Assembly (NCBI RefSeq): GCF_013285385.1 | Contig: NZ_CP054212.1 | Location: forward strand, 3,906,001 to 3,970,000 | Direction: 5' to 3' | Source: Paramixta manurensis | GTDB taxonomy: Bacteria > Pseudomonadota > Gammaproteobacteria > Enterobacterales > Enterobacteriaceae | Length of the DNA stretch: 64,000 nucleotides | Shown here: positions 17,026-25,149 of the stretch, piece after piece | Position numbering within the stretch: the stretch's first letter is position 1 | Layout of the letters: each line of letters opens with the position of its first letter | The notes under the pieces: generated by a model | The model's database searches: none | The model's input: the letters and a program-made list of their open reading frames with translations, nothing else | Told to the model about the DNA's origin: nothing | Translations under genes and position numbers: made by a program

Positions 17026-17976
17026 ATGATGGATAAGCAAATGCAAAATAACGCCAACCATGCGCCACGCTATGAAGGTGTCTTTCCGGTGGTGCCGACC
17101 ATTTTTCACCAGAACGGCGCGTTAGATTTAGCCGGGCAACGTCGTTGCGTTGACTTTATGATCGACGCCGGCTCCGACGGGCTGTGTATCCTCGCCAACT
17201 ACTCGGAGCAATTTTCGCTGACCGATGCGGAACGCGAGCAGCTGATCGCCACGGTGATGAAACAGGTTGATGGGCGCGTACCGGTGATTGTGACCACCAC
17301 ACACTTCTCAGCGCAAGCCTGTGCAGAACGGAGCCTGAAAGCACAACAGGCCGGGGCGGCAATGGTGATGGTGATGCCGCCCTATCACGGCGCGACGATC
17401 CGCATCAACGAAGCGGGAATTTATGATTTTTTTCGTACCGTGAGCGAACCGCTCTCTATTCCGGTCATGATTCAGGATGCGCCGGTTGCCGGGACGCCGC
17501 TCTCCGCGCGTTTCCTCGCACAGATGGCGAACGAGATCGAGGCGATCTCCTACTTTAAAATTGAGGTGCCGCAGGCGGCGGAAAAATTGCGCCAACTGAT
17601 TCAGTTAGGCGGCGAAGCGATTATTGGCCCGTGGGATGGCGAAGAGGCGATTACGTTAATGGCCGATCTGAATGCCGGCGCGACCGGGGCGATGACCGGC
17701 GGCGGCTACCCGGATGGCATCCAGCAAGTGATGCGTGCCTGGCGTGCCGGCGACCGCGCCGCTGCGCAGGCGGCTTACGCCAAATGGCTGCCACTGATTA
17801 ACTACGAAAACCGTCAGTGTGGGCTGGCGGCATGCAAAATTTTGATGAAAGAAGGCGGCATTATCGCCTCCGACTACGTTCGCAGCCCGCTGGCGGCGGT
17901 ACACCCTTCCACGCGTGACGGTTTAATTGAAATCGCACGTCAGCTCGATCCGCTGGTGCTGAACTGGGGACGTTAA
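17026..17976 (+). CDS. DHDPS/NAL-family class I lyase or dehydratase
   Basis: 316 residues, a (beta/alpha)8 DapA-like fold. The Schiff-base lysine is in SYFKIEVP (Lys178), and the family tyrosine is in MPPYH (Tyr120). It differs from DapA in the pyruvate pocket (ILANYSEQF in place of the usual GTTGE). With an alpha-ketoglutaric-semialdehyde-type dehydrogenase directly downstream, the likely reaction is dehydration of a 2-keto-3-deoxy sugar acid, or deamination of a hydroxyproline-type cyclic imine, giving a semialdehyde. That pairing is known from the pentonate, glucarate and hydroxyproline routes; which one applies is unproven. Confidence 0.8.
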   Translation: MMDKQMQNNANHAPRYEGVFPVVPTIFHQNGALDLAGQRRCVDFMIDAGSDGLCILANYSEQFSLTDAEREQLIATVMKQVDGRVPVIVTTTHFSAQACAERSLKAQQAGAAMVMVMPPYHGATIRINEAGIYDFFRTVSEPLSIPVMIQDAPVAGTPLSARFLAQMANEIEAISYFKIEVPQAAEKLRQLIQLGGEAIIGPWDGEEAITLMADLNAGATGAMTGGGYPDGIQQVMRAWRAGDRAAAQAAYAKWLPLINYENRQCGLAACKILMKEGGIIASDYVRSPLAAVHPSTRDGLIEIARQLDPLVLNWGR

Positions 17977-18012
17977 CGCAAGCTGAACACTATGCTGTCG
18001 AAAGGAGACACC

Positions 18013-19599
18013 ATGACACTGATCCGTGGCGAAATGATTATTGGGTTTGATTCTGTAACCGGCCATCAGGGCCAGTTACGCGCGCTAAATCCGGCGACCG
18101 GCCAGCAAATCGAACCGGCGTTTAGCCTTGGCGGCACCGCTGAGGTAGAAAAAGCCGCTCAACTGGCAAGCGCGGCTTTCGATACCTACCGCCGAACCAC
18201 ACCGGAGCAACGCGCCCGCTTTCTGGAAACCATCGCCGATGAAATTGTCGCGCTGGGCGACGAGTTACTGACGCGGGCGCAGGCGGAAACCGCCCTGCCG
18301 CTGGCACGTTTGCAAGGCGAGCGCGGGCGTACCGTCGGTCAACTACGTCTGTTTGCCCGTGTGCTGCGCGATGGGTTATTCCATGACGCTACCATTGACG
18401 TAGCCCAACCCGCACGTCAACCCCTGCCGCGCGCCGATTTACGTATGACGAAAATCGCGCTGGGGCCAGTGGCAGTGTTTGGCGCCAGTAACTTTCCCTT
18501 CGCCTTTTCGGTGGCGGGAGGCGATACCGCGTCCGCGCTGGCGGCAGGCGCGCCGGTAATTGTCAAAGCCCATAATGCGCACCCTGGCGTCTCCGAACTG
18601 GTCGGGCGCGCCATCCAGCAGGCGGCCCGCGTCTGCGCGATGCCGGAAGGGGTTTTCTCACTGCTGTTTGGCGAAGGCAATGCGATTGGCGAAGCGCTGG
18701 TGTCACATCCGGCGATTAAGGCCGTGGGTTTTACCGGCTCGCGCCAAGGCGGCATGGCGCTATTGCGCATTGCCAATGCGCGATCAGAGCCCATCCCGCT
18801 GTATGCCGAGATGAGCAGCGTGAACCCGGTCTTCCTGCTGCCCGCCGCGCTGGCAGCGCGCGGCCAGACGATCGCGGAAGAGTTTGCCGCCTCGCTAACG
18901 CTGGGTGCCGGTCAATTCTGTACGAATCCCGGTCTGGTAGTGGCGCTGGATACGCCACCGCTGGAGGCCTTTATTACCGCTGCCGCCCAGGCGCTCAACG
19001 CGAAACCCGCCACTACCATGTTAACACCGGCTATTTTCGAGGCTTATCAAACTCATGCGGAGAGGTTGGCCGGTCAGCACGGTATCACGGCGGTCGCCAA
19101 AGGCGTTGCCCGCGATGCAGAGCAACATAATGCCGCTCAGGCCCAACTGTACCAAGTCGACGCCAGCCAGTTTTTACGCAATCGCGCGCTGCAGGAGGAG
19201 GTTTTCGGCCCGGCGGCACTGCTTATTCGTGCGCAAAATCAACAGGAATTGCATGCCGTAGCAGAAGCCCTCGAAGGCCAGCTCACCGCTACCTTACAAC
19301 TCGATCAGGACGATTATCCCTTGGCGGAAAACCTGCTACCGATTCTTGAACGTAAGGCCGGGCGCATTTTAGCGAATGGTTTCCCAACCGGGGTAGAAGT
19401 TTGCCATGCGATGGTACATGGCGGGCCGTGGCCGTCGACCTCTAACGCGATGTACACCTCGGTAGGCGCGGCGGCGATTGCGCGTTTCTTGCGCCCGGTC
19501 TGTTACCAGGACCTGCCCGATGCGCTATTGCCCCCTGCGCTACGTGAGGGCAATCCGCTCGACATTCCGCGCGTGGTAGAAGGCGAGCTTCAGCGCTAA
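18013..19599 (+). CDS. NAD(P)-dependent aldehyde dehydrogenase, ketoglutaric-semialdehyde type
   Basis: 528 residues from ATG 18013 (AAGGAG 5 bases upstream); an ATG at 17992 lacks a ribosome site. Motifs: GASNFPFAFSVAGGDTASALAAG (cofactor site), FTGSRQGG, MSSVNPVF (catalytic Glu266 region) and LGAGQFCTNPG with nucleophile Cys303. This long subfamily, with VMHGGPWPST-like sequence near the C-terminus, oxidises 2,5-dioxopentanoate to 2-ketoglutarate, delivering the pathway to the TCA cycle. It is the last gene of the operon. Confidence 0.88.
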   Translation: MTLIRGEMIIGFDSVTGHQGQLRALNPATGQQIEPAFSLGGTAEVEKAAQLASAAFDTYRRTTPEQRARFLETIADEIVALGDELLTRAQAETALPLARLQGERGRTVGQLRLFARVLRDGLFHDATIDVAQPARQPLPRADLRMTKIALGPVAVFGASNFPFAFSVAGGDTASALAAGAPVIVKAHNAHPGVSELVGRAIQQAARVCAMPEGVFSLLFGEGNAIGEALVSHPAIKAVGFTGSRQGGMALLRIANARSEPIPLYAEMSSVNPVFLLPAALAARGQTIAEEFAASLTLGAGQFCTNPGLVVALDTPPLEAFITAAAQALNAKPATTMLTPAIFEAYQTHAERLAGQHGITAVAKGVARDAEQHNAAQAQLYQVDASQFLRNRALQEEVFGPAALLIRAQNQQELHAVAEALEGQLTATLQLDQDDYPLAENLLPILERKAGRILANGFPTGVEVCHAMVHGGPWPSTSNAMYTSVGAAAIARFLRPVCYQDLPDALLPPALREGNPLDIPRVVEGELQR

Positions 19600-19608
19600 G
19601 TCATTACT

Positions 19609-19633
19609 CTGCCCCTCCCTCAACAAGGGGCAG
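19609..19633. terminator. Convergent stem-loop after the aldehyde dehydrogenase
   Basis: CTGCCCCT and AGGGGCAG form a perfect 8-bp stem around a 9-base loop between two converging genes. There is no strong T-run on either side, so it may act as a 3'-end stabiliser more than as an intrinsic terminator. Confidence 0.5.
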
Positions 19634-19646
19634 CCGTACTATTTAC

Positions 19647-20693
19647 TCAGGCGACAGGTTCGTCAGGCGCGTCGAAAGCGTCAAACTGACCGCCGGTAAA
19701 ACGCTGCCGGGTAGCAGGGTCGTTAAGTATGGTGTAAGGGAACACCGGCGCGAGCGCGCTAACATCGTCAAGACGCGTAAGCTGATCGGCCGACAACGTC
19801 AGTTTGGCGGCGGCGAGGTTATTCTCTAACTGCGCCAAGCTACGCGGACCGATGATCGGCAGCGATCCCTTCGCGGCTACCCAGGCGATGGCAATTTCAC
19901 CCGGCGTGACGCCGGTTTCGTCGGCAATCGCGATTAAGGTATCAAGGATTGCGGTACGCTGCGGTGAATTCTCCGGCTGAAAGACTTTACCGCCGAATCC
20001 CTCGGCGCGCCCCTTCTCGCCCCGGCGATATTTGCCGGTCAGCATACCGCCGCCAAGCGGTGACCACGCGACCACGCCGAGGCCGAGCGCATGGCCGGCA
20101 GGCAGCAACTCCTGCTCGGTGGTGCGCTCCACCAGGCTATGCTCAACCTGCAAACCGGCAATCGGCGCTACGCCGCGTAATTCTGCCAGTGTCGCCGCCC
20201 GCGCCACGCGCCAGGCGGGGAAATCCGAAAGCCCGGCATACAGAATTTTACCGGCGCGAACCAGATCCTCGAACCCGCGCACAATCTCCTCCATGGGCGT
20301 TACGCTATCCGCCACATGCGCCCAATAGAGATCAATACGATCGGTTTTTAACCGTTTTAGACTGGCTTCAACCGAGGAGATCATCGCCCGTCGGCTGTTA
20401 CCGGTCACCAGAATATTGGCGTCCGGCCCCGCGCCCATGGTGAACTTGGTGGCCAATACAAACTCATTACGTCGTCCGGTAAGTAGATCGCCAAGAATCT
20501 CTTCTGACTGCCCAAACTGGTAGCCATCTGCCGTGTCGATAAAGTTGCCGCCCGCCTCCGCATAGGCCTCGAAAATACGCCGGGCTTCCTGCGGCTCAGC
20601 GCCGTGCCCCCAACGCGTGCCAAAATTCCCTGCCCCTAATACCAGTTCTGAAACCCGTAGGCCGGTATGTTTACCAAACAATTTATAGCGCAT
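19647..20693 (-). CDS. Aldo/keto reductase
   Basis: 348 residues from ATG 20693 (GGGAG upstream); a longer frame runs through the operator repeats. AKR features: FIDTADGYQFGQSEE (Asp and Tyr of the catalytic tetrad), ATKFTMG with the catalytic Lys, DLYWAHV (active-site His) and the C-terminal GPRSLAQLENNL NADPH site. Closest in type to YajO/YghZ-like NADPH aldehyde reductases. Two tandem dyads sit just upstream, suggesting tight regulation. Confidence 0.9.
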   Translation of the reverse strand: MRYKLFGKHTGLRVSELVLGAGNFGTRWGHGAEPQEARRIFEAYAEAGGNFIDTADGYQFGQSEEILGDLLTGRRNEFVLATKFTMGAGPDANILVTGNSRRAMISSVEASLKRLKTDRIDLYWAHVADSVTPMEEIVRGFEDLVRAGKILYAGLSDFPAWRVARAATLAELRGVAPIAGLQVEHSLVERTTEQELLPAGHALGLGVVAWSPLGGGMLTGKYRRGEKGRAEGFGGKVFQPENSPQRTAILDTLIAIADETGVTPGEIAIAWVAAKGSLPIIGPRSLAQLENNLAAAKLTLSADQLTRLDDVSALAPVFPYTILNDPATRQRFTGGQFDAFDAPDEPVA

Positions 20694-20737
20694 GTTTTTC
20701 TCCCGATTGATCTGGAATGACCGATAGCTTAAACGCG

Positions 20738-20771
20738 ATATGATGAATATCATATATGATGATTATCATAT
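20738..20771. promoter_or_regulatory. Two tandem inverted repeats upstream of the aldo/keto reductase
   Basis: ATATGAT-GAAT-ATCATAT (20738-20755) and ATATGAT-GATT-ATCATAT (20754-20771) share two bases and are offset by 16 bp. The TGAT-N4-ATCA core resembles FNR/CRP-family sites, and the AT-rich hexamers resemble Fur boxes. They lie 45-78 bp before the reductase start and 129 bp before the divergent binding-protein gene. Confidence 0.6.
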
Positions 20772-20899
20772 ATACGCACTTTGTGCTAACAGTGGGTTGC
20801 GCTGGCACGCCACAGGAATATAGATAAAAATTTTTGGTATTTGTCTGCGGCCTCGACCTATGCTCTGATTACCGCAGATAACACAAAAAGGTATAACTT

Positions 20900-22495
20900 A
20901 TGTTTGCAAGGAAAATAGTGGCAGGCGCGGTGTTGGCTGCCACGTTACCAATGGGCGCGGCCTGGGCGGCGGCAAATGACACGCTGATTTATTGCACCGT
21001 GGCCTCACCGGAATCCTTTAATCCACAGTTAGCCAGTTCCGGCCCCACCTTTATCGCAACCTCACAAATGCTCTATAACCGTTTGGTGATTTTGAAGGAC
21101 AGTGATAAAACCGCCGCGCCATCGCTGGCGACCGCCTGGGACATTAGCCCGGATGGGAAAACCTACACCTTTACCCTCCGTAAAGGGGTGAAATTTAATA
21201 GCAATAAATACTTTACGCCGACGCGCGATTTTAATGCTGATGACGTGATCTTTACCGTGATGCGGCAAAAAGATAGCAATAACCCGTATTACAAAGTGTC
21301 TGGCGGCAGTTATGAATACTTCCACGATTTGGGGCTCGGCGAGCTGATCAAAGACGTGAAAAAGATCGATGACTATCACGTCCAGTTTGTGCTGAATAAG
21401 CCTAATGCCGCCTTCCTCAACGATTGGTCGATGGATTTCGCCTCTATTTTGTCGAAAGAGTATGCGGATGCCATGCTGAAAAAAGGCACGCCGGAAAACG
21501 TCGATAACTGGCCAATCGGTACCGGTCCGTATGCCTTGCAGCAATACAAGGTGGATTCGCTAATCCGGTACGTCGCTAACCCGCACTACTGGAAGAACCC
21601 GGTGGTCACTAAGCACGTGATTTTCTCTATCGTGCCGGATGTGCAAACTCGCCTGGCGAAACTGCAGAAAAATGAGTGCCAAATTATCCCGGCGCCGGTT
21701 CCTACCCAGTTTGACACCATCAAGCAGGATAAAGATCTCGCGCTGCACAATATTGATGGATTGAATGTCGGCTATCTGGCGTTTAATACTGAGAAAAAGC
21801 CGTTTGATAATCCGAAAGTACGCCAGGCGTTAAATTACGCGGTGGATAAGAAAGCGATTATTAATGCCGTCTTTATGGGAACCGGCACGCCGGCAAAATC
21901 GATGTTACCGCCAGCGATGTTGGGCTATAACCAGGATGTGAAGGATTACGATTACGATCCGCAGAAAGCAAAAGCATTGCTGAAGCAGGCTGGGCTGGAA
22001 AACGGCTTTGAAACCGATTTATGGTCAATGCCAGTGCAGCGTCCTTACAACCCGAACTCACGCCGGGTTGCCGAGATGATCCAAAGCGATTGGGCGAAAG
22101 TGGGCGTGAAGGCCAAAATCGTTAGCTACGAATGGGGCGAGTATTTGGTTGGCCTACGCAAAGGCGAGCACAGTACCGCGCTGTATGGCTGGATCTCCGA
22201 TAATGGCGATCCGGATAATTTTGCCAATGTGCTGTTAAGCTGTGATGCGATTAAGAGCGGTTCCAACGCAGCGCGCTGGTGCAACAGTGATTACGATGCG
22301 CTGGTCAACAAAGCGTTGTTAACCACGACGCCCGCCAGCCGTGCGAAGCTGTATCAACAAGCGCAGGTTATTTTCCATAACGATGCGCCCTGGATCCCGC
22401 TGGCAAATGGTAAAATCTTTTACGCGACCCGTAGCAGCGTAAAAGGTTATGTGGTGGATGTTAACGGCAGCGATTTCTCGCAGGCTCGTTGGTAA
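20900..22495 (+). CDS. ABC-type oligopeptide/dipeptide substrate-binding protein (family 5)
   Basis: 531 residues with a signal peptide ending AAWA-AAN and AAAAAGG 8 bases before ATG. DppA-like features: LIYCTVASPESFNPQLASSG at the mature N-terminus, LATAWDISPDGKTYTFTLRKGVKFN, GTGPYALQQY and VRQALNYAVDKKAI. The DppA-type Cys pair (LLSCDAIKSGSNAARWC) is present. It should bind small peptides or similar ligands in the periplasm. No permease or ATPase genes are beside it, so it must share another ABC transporter. Confidence 0.9.
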   Translation: MFARKIVAGAVLAATLPMGAAWAAANDTLIYCTVASPESFNPQLASSGPTFIATSQMLYNRLVILKDSDKTAAPSLATAWDISPDGKTYTFTLRKGVKFNSNKYFTPTRDFNADDVIFTVMRQKDSNNPYYKVSGGSYEYFHDLGLGELIKDVKKIDDYHVQFVLNKPNAAFLNDWSMDFASILSKEYADAMLKKGTPENVDNWPIGTGPYALQQYKVDSLIRYVANPHYWKNPVVTKHVIFSIVPDVQTRLAKLQKNECQIIPAPVPTQFDTIKQDKDLALHNIDGLNVGYLAFNTEKKPFDNPKVRQALNYAVDKKAIINAVFMGTGTPAKSMLPPAMLGYNQDVKDYDYDPQKAKALLKQAGLENGFETDLWSMPVQRPYNPNSRRVAEMIQSDWAKVGVKAKIVSYEWGEYLVGLRKGEHSTALYGWISDNGDPDNFANVLLSCDAIKSGSNAARWCNSDYDALVNKALLTTTPASRAKLYQQAQVIFHNDAPWIPLANGKIFYATRSSVKGYVVDVNGSDFSQARW

Positions 22496-22502
22496 AACCG
22501 TT

Positions 22503-22527
22503 GGCCGGACGTTGATAATGTCCGGCC
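22503..22527 (+). terminator. Hairpin after the binding-protein gene
   Basis: GGCCGGAC (22503-22510) and GTCCGGCC (22520-22527) form a perfect 8-bp GC-rich stem 8 bases after the stop codon. It is followed only by CGTTTCAC, so termination may be partial. Confidence 0.55.
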
Positions 22528-22561
22528 CGTTTCACTGGGTTCTTGTGAGCGATTATCCGTT

Positions 22562-23203
22562 ATGAGTCGACCTTCCGGCCCGCAGGTTTCTTCGCGGAAA
22601 CAGCCTAAACAGACGCGTTCCACCGAATTGGTCGCAGCTATTCTTGAAGCGGCCATGCAGGTGCTGGCGAATGAAGGCGCCAGCCGTTTCACCACCGCGC
22701 GCGTCGCCGAAAGAGCCGGAGTCAGTATCGGTTCGGTGTATCAGTACTTTCCCAATAAAGCGGCAATTCTGTTTCGGCTACAAAGCGATGAGTGGCGGCA
22801 AACCAGCGAAATGTTGCGTCATATCCTTGCCGATCGGCACACCGCGCCGCCTGAACGGTTGCGTAAGCTGGTTCACGCTTTTGTTCGCTCCGAGTGGGAA
22901 GAGGCGGAGGTTCGCCTCGCGTTAGATGATGCCGCGCCGCTGTATCGTGATACGCCGGAAGCGAAGGAGGCGCGTTCATCGGCCGAACAAATCATGGGGG
23001 CGTTTATGCGGGATGCGCTGCCCGCCGCATCGGATGCAACGCGCCAGCGCACCGGCGATTTAATCACACTAACGCTCAGTAGCGTTGGCAAGCGGATTTC
23101 CGCCACTGCGCAAACCGGCGATGAAATCGAACGCCAGGCTGAGGCGATGGCCGATATGTTTTGCGCCTGGCTGCAAGAGATCACACGCCGTGAGTCGCCT
23201 TAA
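22562..23203 (+). CDS. TetR-family transcriptional regulator
   Basis: 213 residues. The N-terminal helix-turn-helix (about residues 15-62) has the TetR form: LVAAILEAAMQVLANEGASRFTTARVAERAGVSIGSVYQYFPNKAAILF. The C-terminal ligand domain is variable. No strong Shine-Dalgarno is seen. It lies 66 bases after the binding-protein gene, in the same direction, and its stop overlaps that of the convergent effector-like gene by 3 bases. It may control the aldo/keto reductase or the binding protein; target not proven. Confidence 0.9.
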   Translation: MSRPSGPQVSSRKQPKQTRSTELVAAILEAAMQVLANEGASRFTTARVAERAGVSIGSVYQYFPNKAAILFRLQSDEWRQTSEMLRHILADRHTAPPERLRKLVHAFVRSEWEEAEVRLALDDAAPLYRDTPEAKEARSSAEQIMGAFMRDALPAASDATRQRTGDLITLTLSSVGKRISATAQTGDEIERQAEAMADMFCAWLQEITRRESP

Positions 23204-24414
23204 TTTCTTCCGTATTTCAGGCTACCAATCACGGCAAAACCATCGTCATTACGTACGATCTGTTCTGGCTCAAAGAAGTGTCCTGGGGCCAGCAAGATCT
23301 CATCTTCTGAATTTAAACGGCTCTCATCCTGACCAGGATTCGCCGCCCGCTGCGTTGCGTTTACGCTGATTCCCGCGACATTATCGGTTTTGAAATAAAA
23401 CAATATTGATCCTGCCGCGCACTCTCCCCGATCCAGAGCGCGTAATGTTTCCCGCCGTAGAATTTCCGACTCTGTACTATCGCTAGTTAAATCAACGGTA
23501 TACATCGCGTTTCCTAAGCCGGTTTGACTCATTTTACCGCTGAATTCTAGCGCAGACTTATAACTTGAAGTGGTGCTCAAAAATCCGTTGAAATTAAGCG
23601 CTTGCCCATCAAGCATGGCACGTAGCGTTTTGCCGCCATCCAGTTGCGTGGTTACCGGATTATCTCCGCCCGTTGCGCCTTTAAGTAGTGGAACGCCTGA
23701 AATCCGTGGGCTGGTATGGATAAAATTACTCAGTACTTGCGCAGGTTCGGTCAGCCGATCTTCCAGGCGTGTGCGCAACTCCTCAATCTCTTCCTCTTCA
23801 TCCATCATGCCGGTGATGCCGCCATAACGATAGCCAAATTCGCCGATGAACTCATTGACCTCTTCGGCATCGTTAAATATCGGGTCGCGCGCCTGCAGAT
23901 AACTCTCAATGGTCGGGTATCCCATCGCGCTAATATTCATCAGGAAGTTATCGCCATATGCACCCTGATAATCATCAATCGCTTCTGAGATTTGATCGAT
24001 TTGATGCGGCGTAAATTGCTGCACATGCTGTTGGCTCATTGCGTGCAAAATCTCACTGGTGGCGGGAAATTGGTTTAACACCAATTGCTCGATAGCCTGC
24101 ATATCATTTTTAGCTCGTTCTGCCAGCCCTGCTTGCTGGCTCATTACGTGGTGATGGTGCGTGGGTGCAACCGGAAGATTAGCGCGTTGCGCCAGCCTTC
24201 CAGTCCGGGATGTTGAAAAAGCCGAGGTAAAGCCGGACTGATTCATCGCTGTCATGGCTACCGGCTGGCCATGGACTCGCGCCACGCCATTACCGGGTGT
24301 GGCGGCAACCGTTTGAGAAGCAAGCTGGGTTGTGTCTTGCCGCACCGCGCCGGATAGCGGGTGAGAGACTGGCATCAGATTATTGTGCGGGAAGTTAGAG
24401 ATAGAATTAGGCAT
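23200..24414 (-). CDS. Putative type III secreted ADP-ribosyltransferase effector
   Basis: 404 residues from ATG 24414 (GGGGTG upstream). The C-terminal region looks like an arginine-specific mono-ADP-ribosyltransferase of the VIP2/HopU1 kind: FNGFLSTTSSYKSALEF (STS motif, about 278-291) and SEDEILLAPGHFF (biglutamate E-x-E, Glu370/Glu372). The expected RG motif reads LLKGAT, with Lys245 where Arg is usual. The first 26 residues carry no acidic residue and are rich in Ser, Asn, Pro and His, as in type III secretion signals. A near-consensus hrp box lies upstream. No secretion apparatus or chaperone gene is in the window. Family and secretion are strong inferences, not proven. Confidence 0.65.
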   Translation of the reverse strand: MPNSISNFPHNNLMPVSHPLSGAVRQDTTQLASQTVAATPGNGVARVHGQPVAMTAMNQSGFTSAFSTSRTGRLAQRANLPVAPTHHHHVMSQQAGLAERAKNDMQAIEQLVLNQFPATSEILHAMSQQHVQQFTPHQIDQISEAIDDYQGAYGDNFLMNISAMGYPTIESYLQARDPIFNDAEEVNEFIGEFGYRYGGITGMMDEEEEIEELRTRLEDRLTEPAQVLSNFIHTSPRISGVPLLKGATGGDNPVTTQLDGGKTLRAMLDGQALNFNGFLSTTSSYKSALEFSGKMSQTGLGNAMYTVDLTSDSTESEILRRETLRALDRGECAAGSILFYFKTDNVAGISVNATQRAANPGQDESRLNSEDEILLAPGHFFEPEQIVRNDDGFAVIGSLKYGRN

Positions 24415-24454
24415 AGCACCCCCGTGGGCAAATGTAACCAATGGTTAATTTCAT

Positions 24455-24482
24455 TCAGTGCCATTTAACGCCCGCGGGTTCC
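24455..24482 (-). promoter_or_regulatory. Candidate HrpL-dependent promoter (hrp box)
   Basis: Minus strand: GGAACC (24482-24477), 15 bases, then GCACTGA (24461-24455). The hrp-box consensus is GGAACC-N15/16-CCACNNA, so only one informative base differs. It lies 41 bases before the effector ATG, at the expected distance. Confidence 0.65.
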
Positions 24483-24513
24483 TTATGCAGAAAAGTAATT
24501 TTAATTTTACGTT

Positions 24514-24966
24514 CTAGGTCAAAAAGACGCGCCGAAAACGAGCATACAACACCGCTTGCAGCACAAAAAACAGCATATGCGCCGCCGCGAACCACCACAT
24601 CCCCGCCAGCGTGAGATGCCGGCTACCGGCAAACCCTTCGCCGGTGGCAGGTAACACAATCAGCGCATTCGCCAACCATGCGAACACGCCGTAGTACGCG
24701 CCACGTCGCCATGCCGGGCCGGACATACGCGGCTCTAATAGCCAGGCGTAAAATAGCGCCATCGCTAAACCCACCACACCATGAAAAAAAAGCTGAAACG
24801 CGCTACCTGATGGCACCTTCAGCGCGCCGCCCGATAACATCACCAACAGGCGTAATAACCCACCATGCGCCGTCGCCAGCGGCACCCAATCTGCCGCCGC
24901 CAGTGCCGCCGAGTTCAGGACAATCGCTACCCCACCGGCCAGTAATGCCGCCCCTACTTTTGACAT
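24514..24966 (-). CDS. Hypothetical four-span inner-membrane protein
   Basis: 150 residues, with AGAGGA just before the ATG. About four hydrophobic segments (near residues 5-25, 55-75, 88-108 and 122-142), short loops, and a basic C-terminus (YARFRRVFLT). No motif I recognise. It stands alone, just upstream of the hrp-box-linked gene on the same strand, but a separate promoter (the hrp box) lies between them. Function unknown. Confidence 0.7.
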   Translation of the reverse strand: MSKVGAALLAGGVAIVLNSAALAAADWVPLATAHGGLLRLLVMLSGGALKVPSGSAFQLFFHGVVGLAMALFYAWLLEPRMSGPAWRRGAYYGVFAWLANALIVLPATGEGFAGSRHLTLAGMWWFAAAHMLFFVLQAVLYARFRRVFLT

Positions 24967-25149
24967 ATATCCTCTCAGCGTTAAATAGAGCCATCGCGAT
25001 ACAGACGCAGAGACAGCGCCTTTTATTCCGGGCAGCGGTATTTTTTACTATGACCATTAGCCAAGGGCGGATGAGAAAGGGATGCAACGGGGTTATCGTA
25101 AACCGCAATGCGCCGGAACAGTCGCGGCGCATATTTTGCGCGGCGAAGG

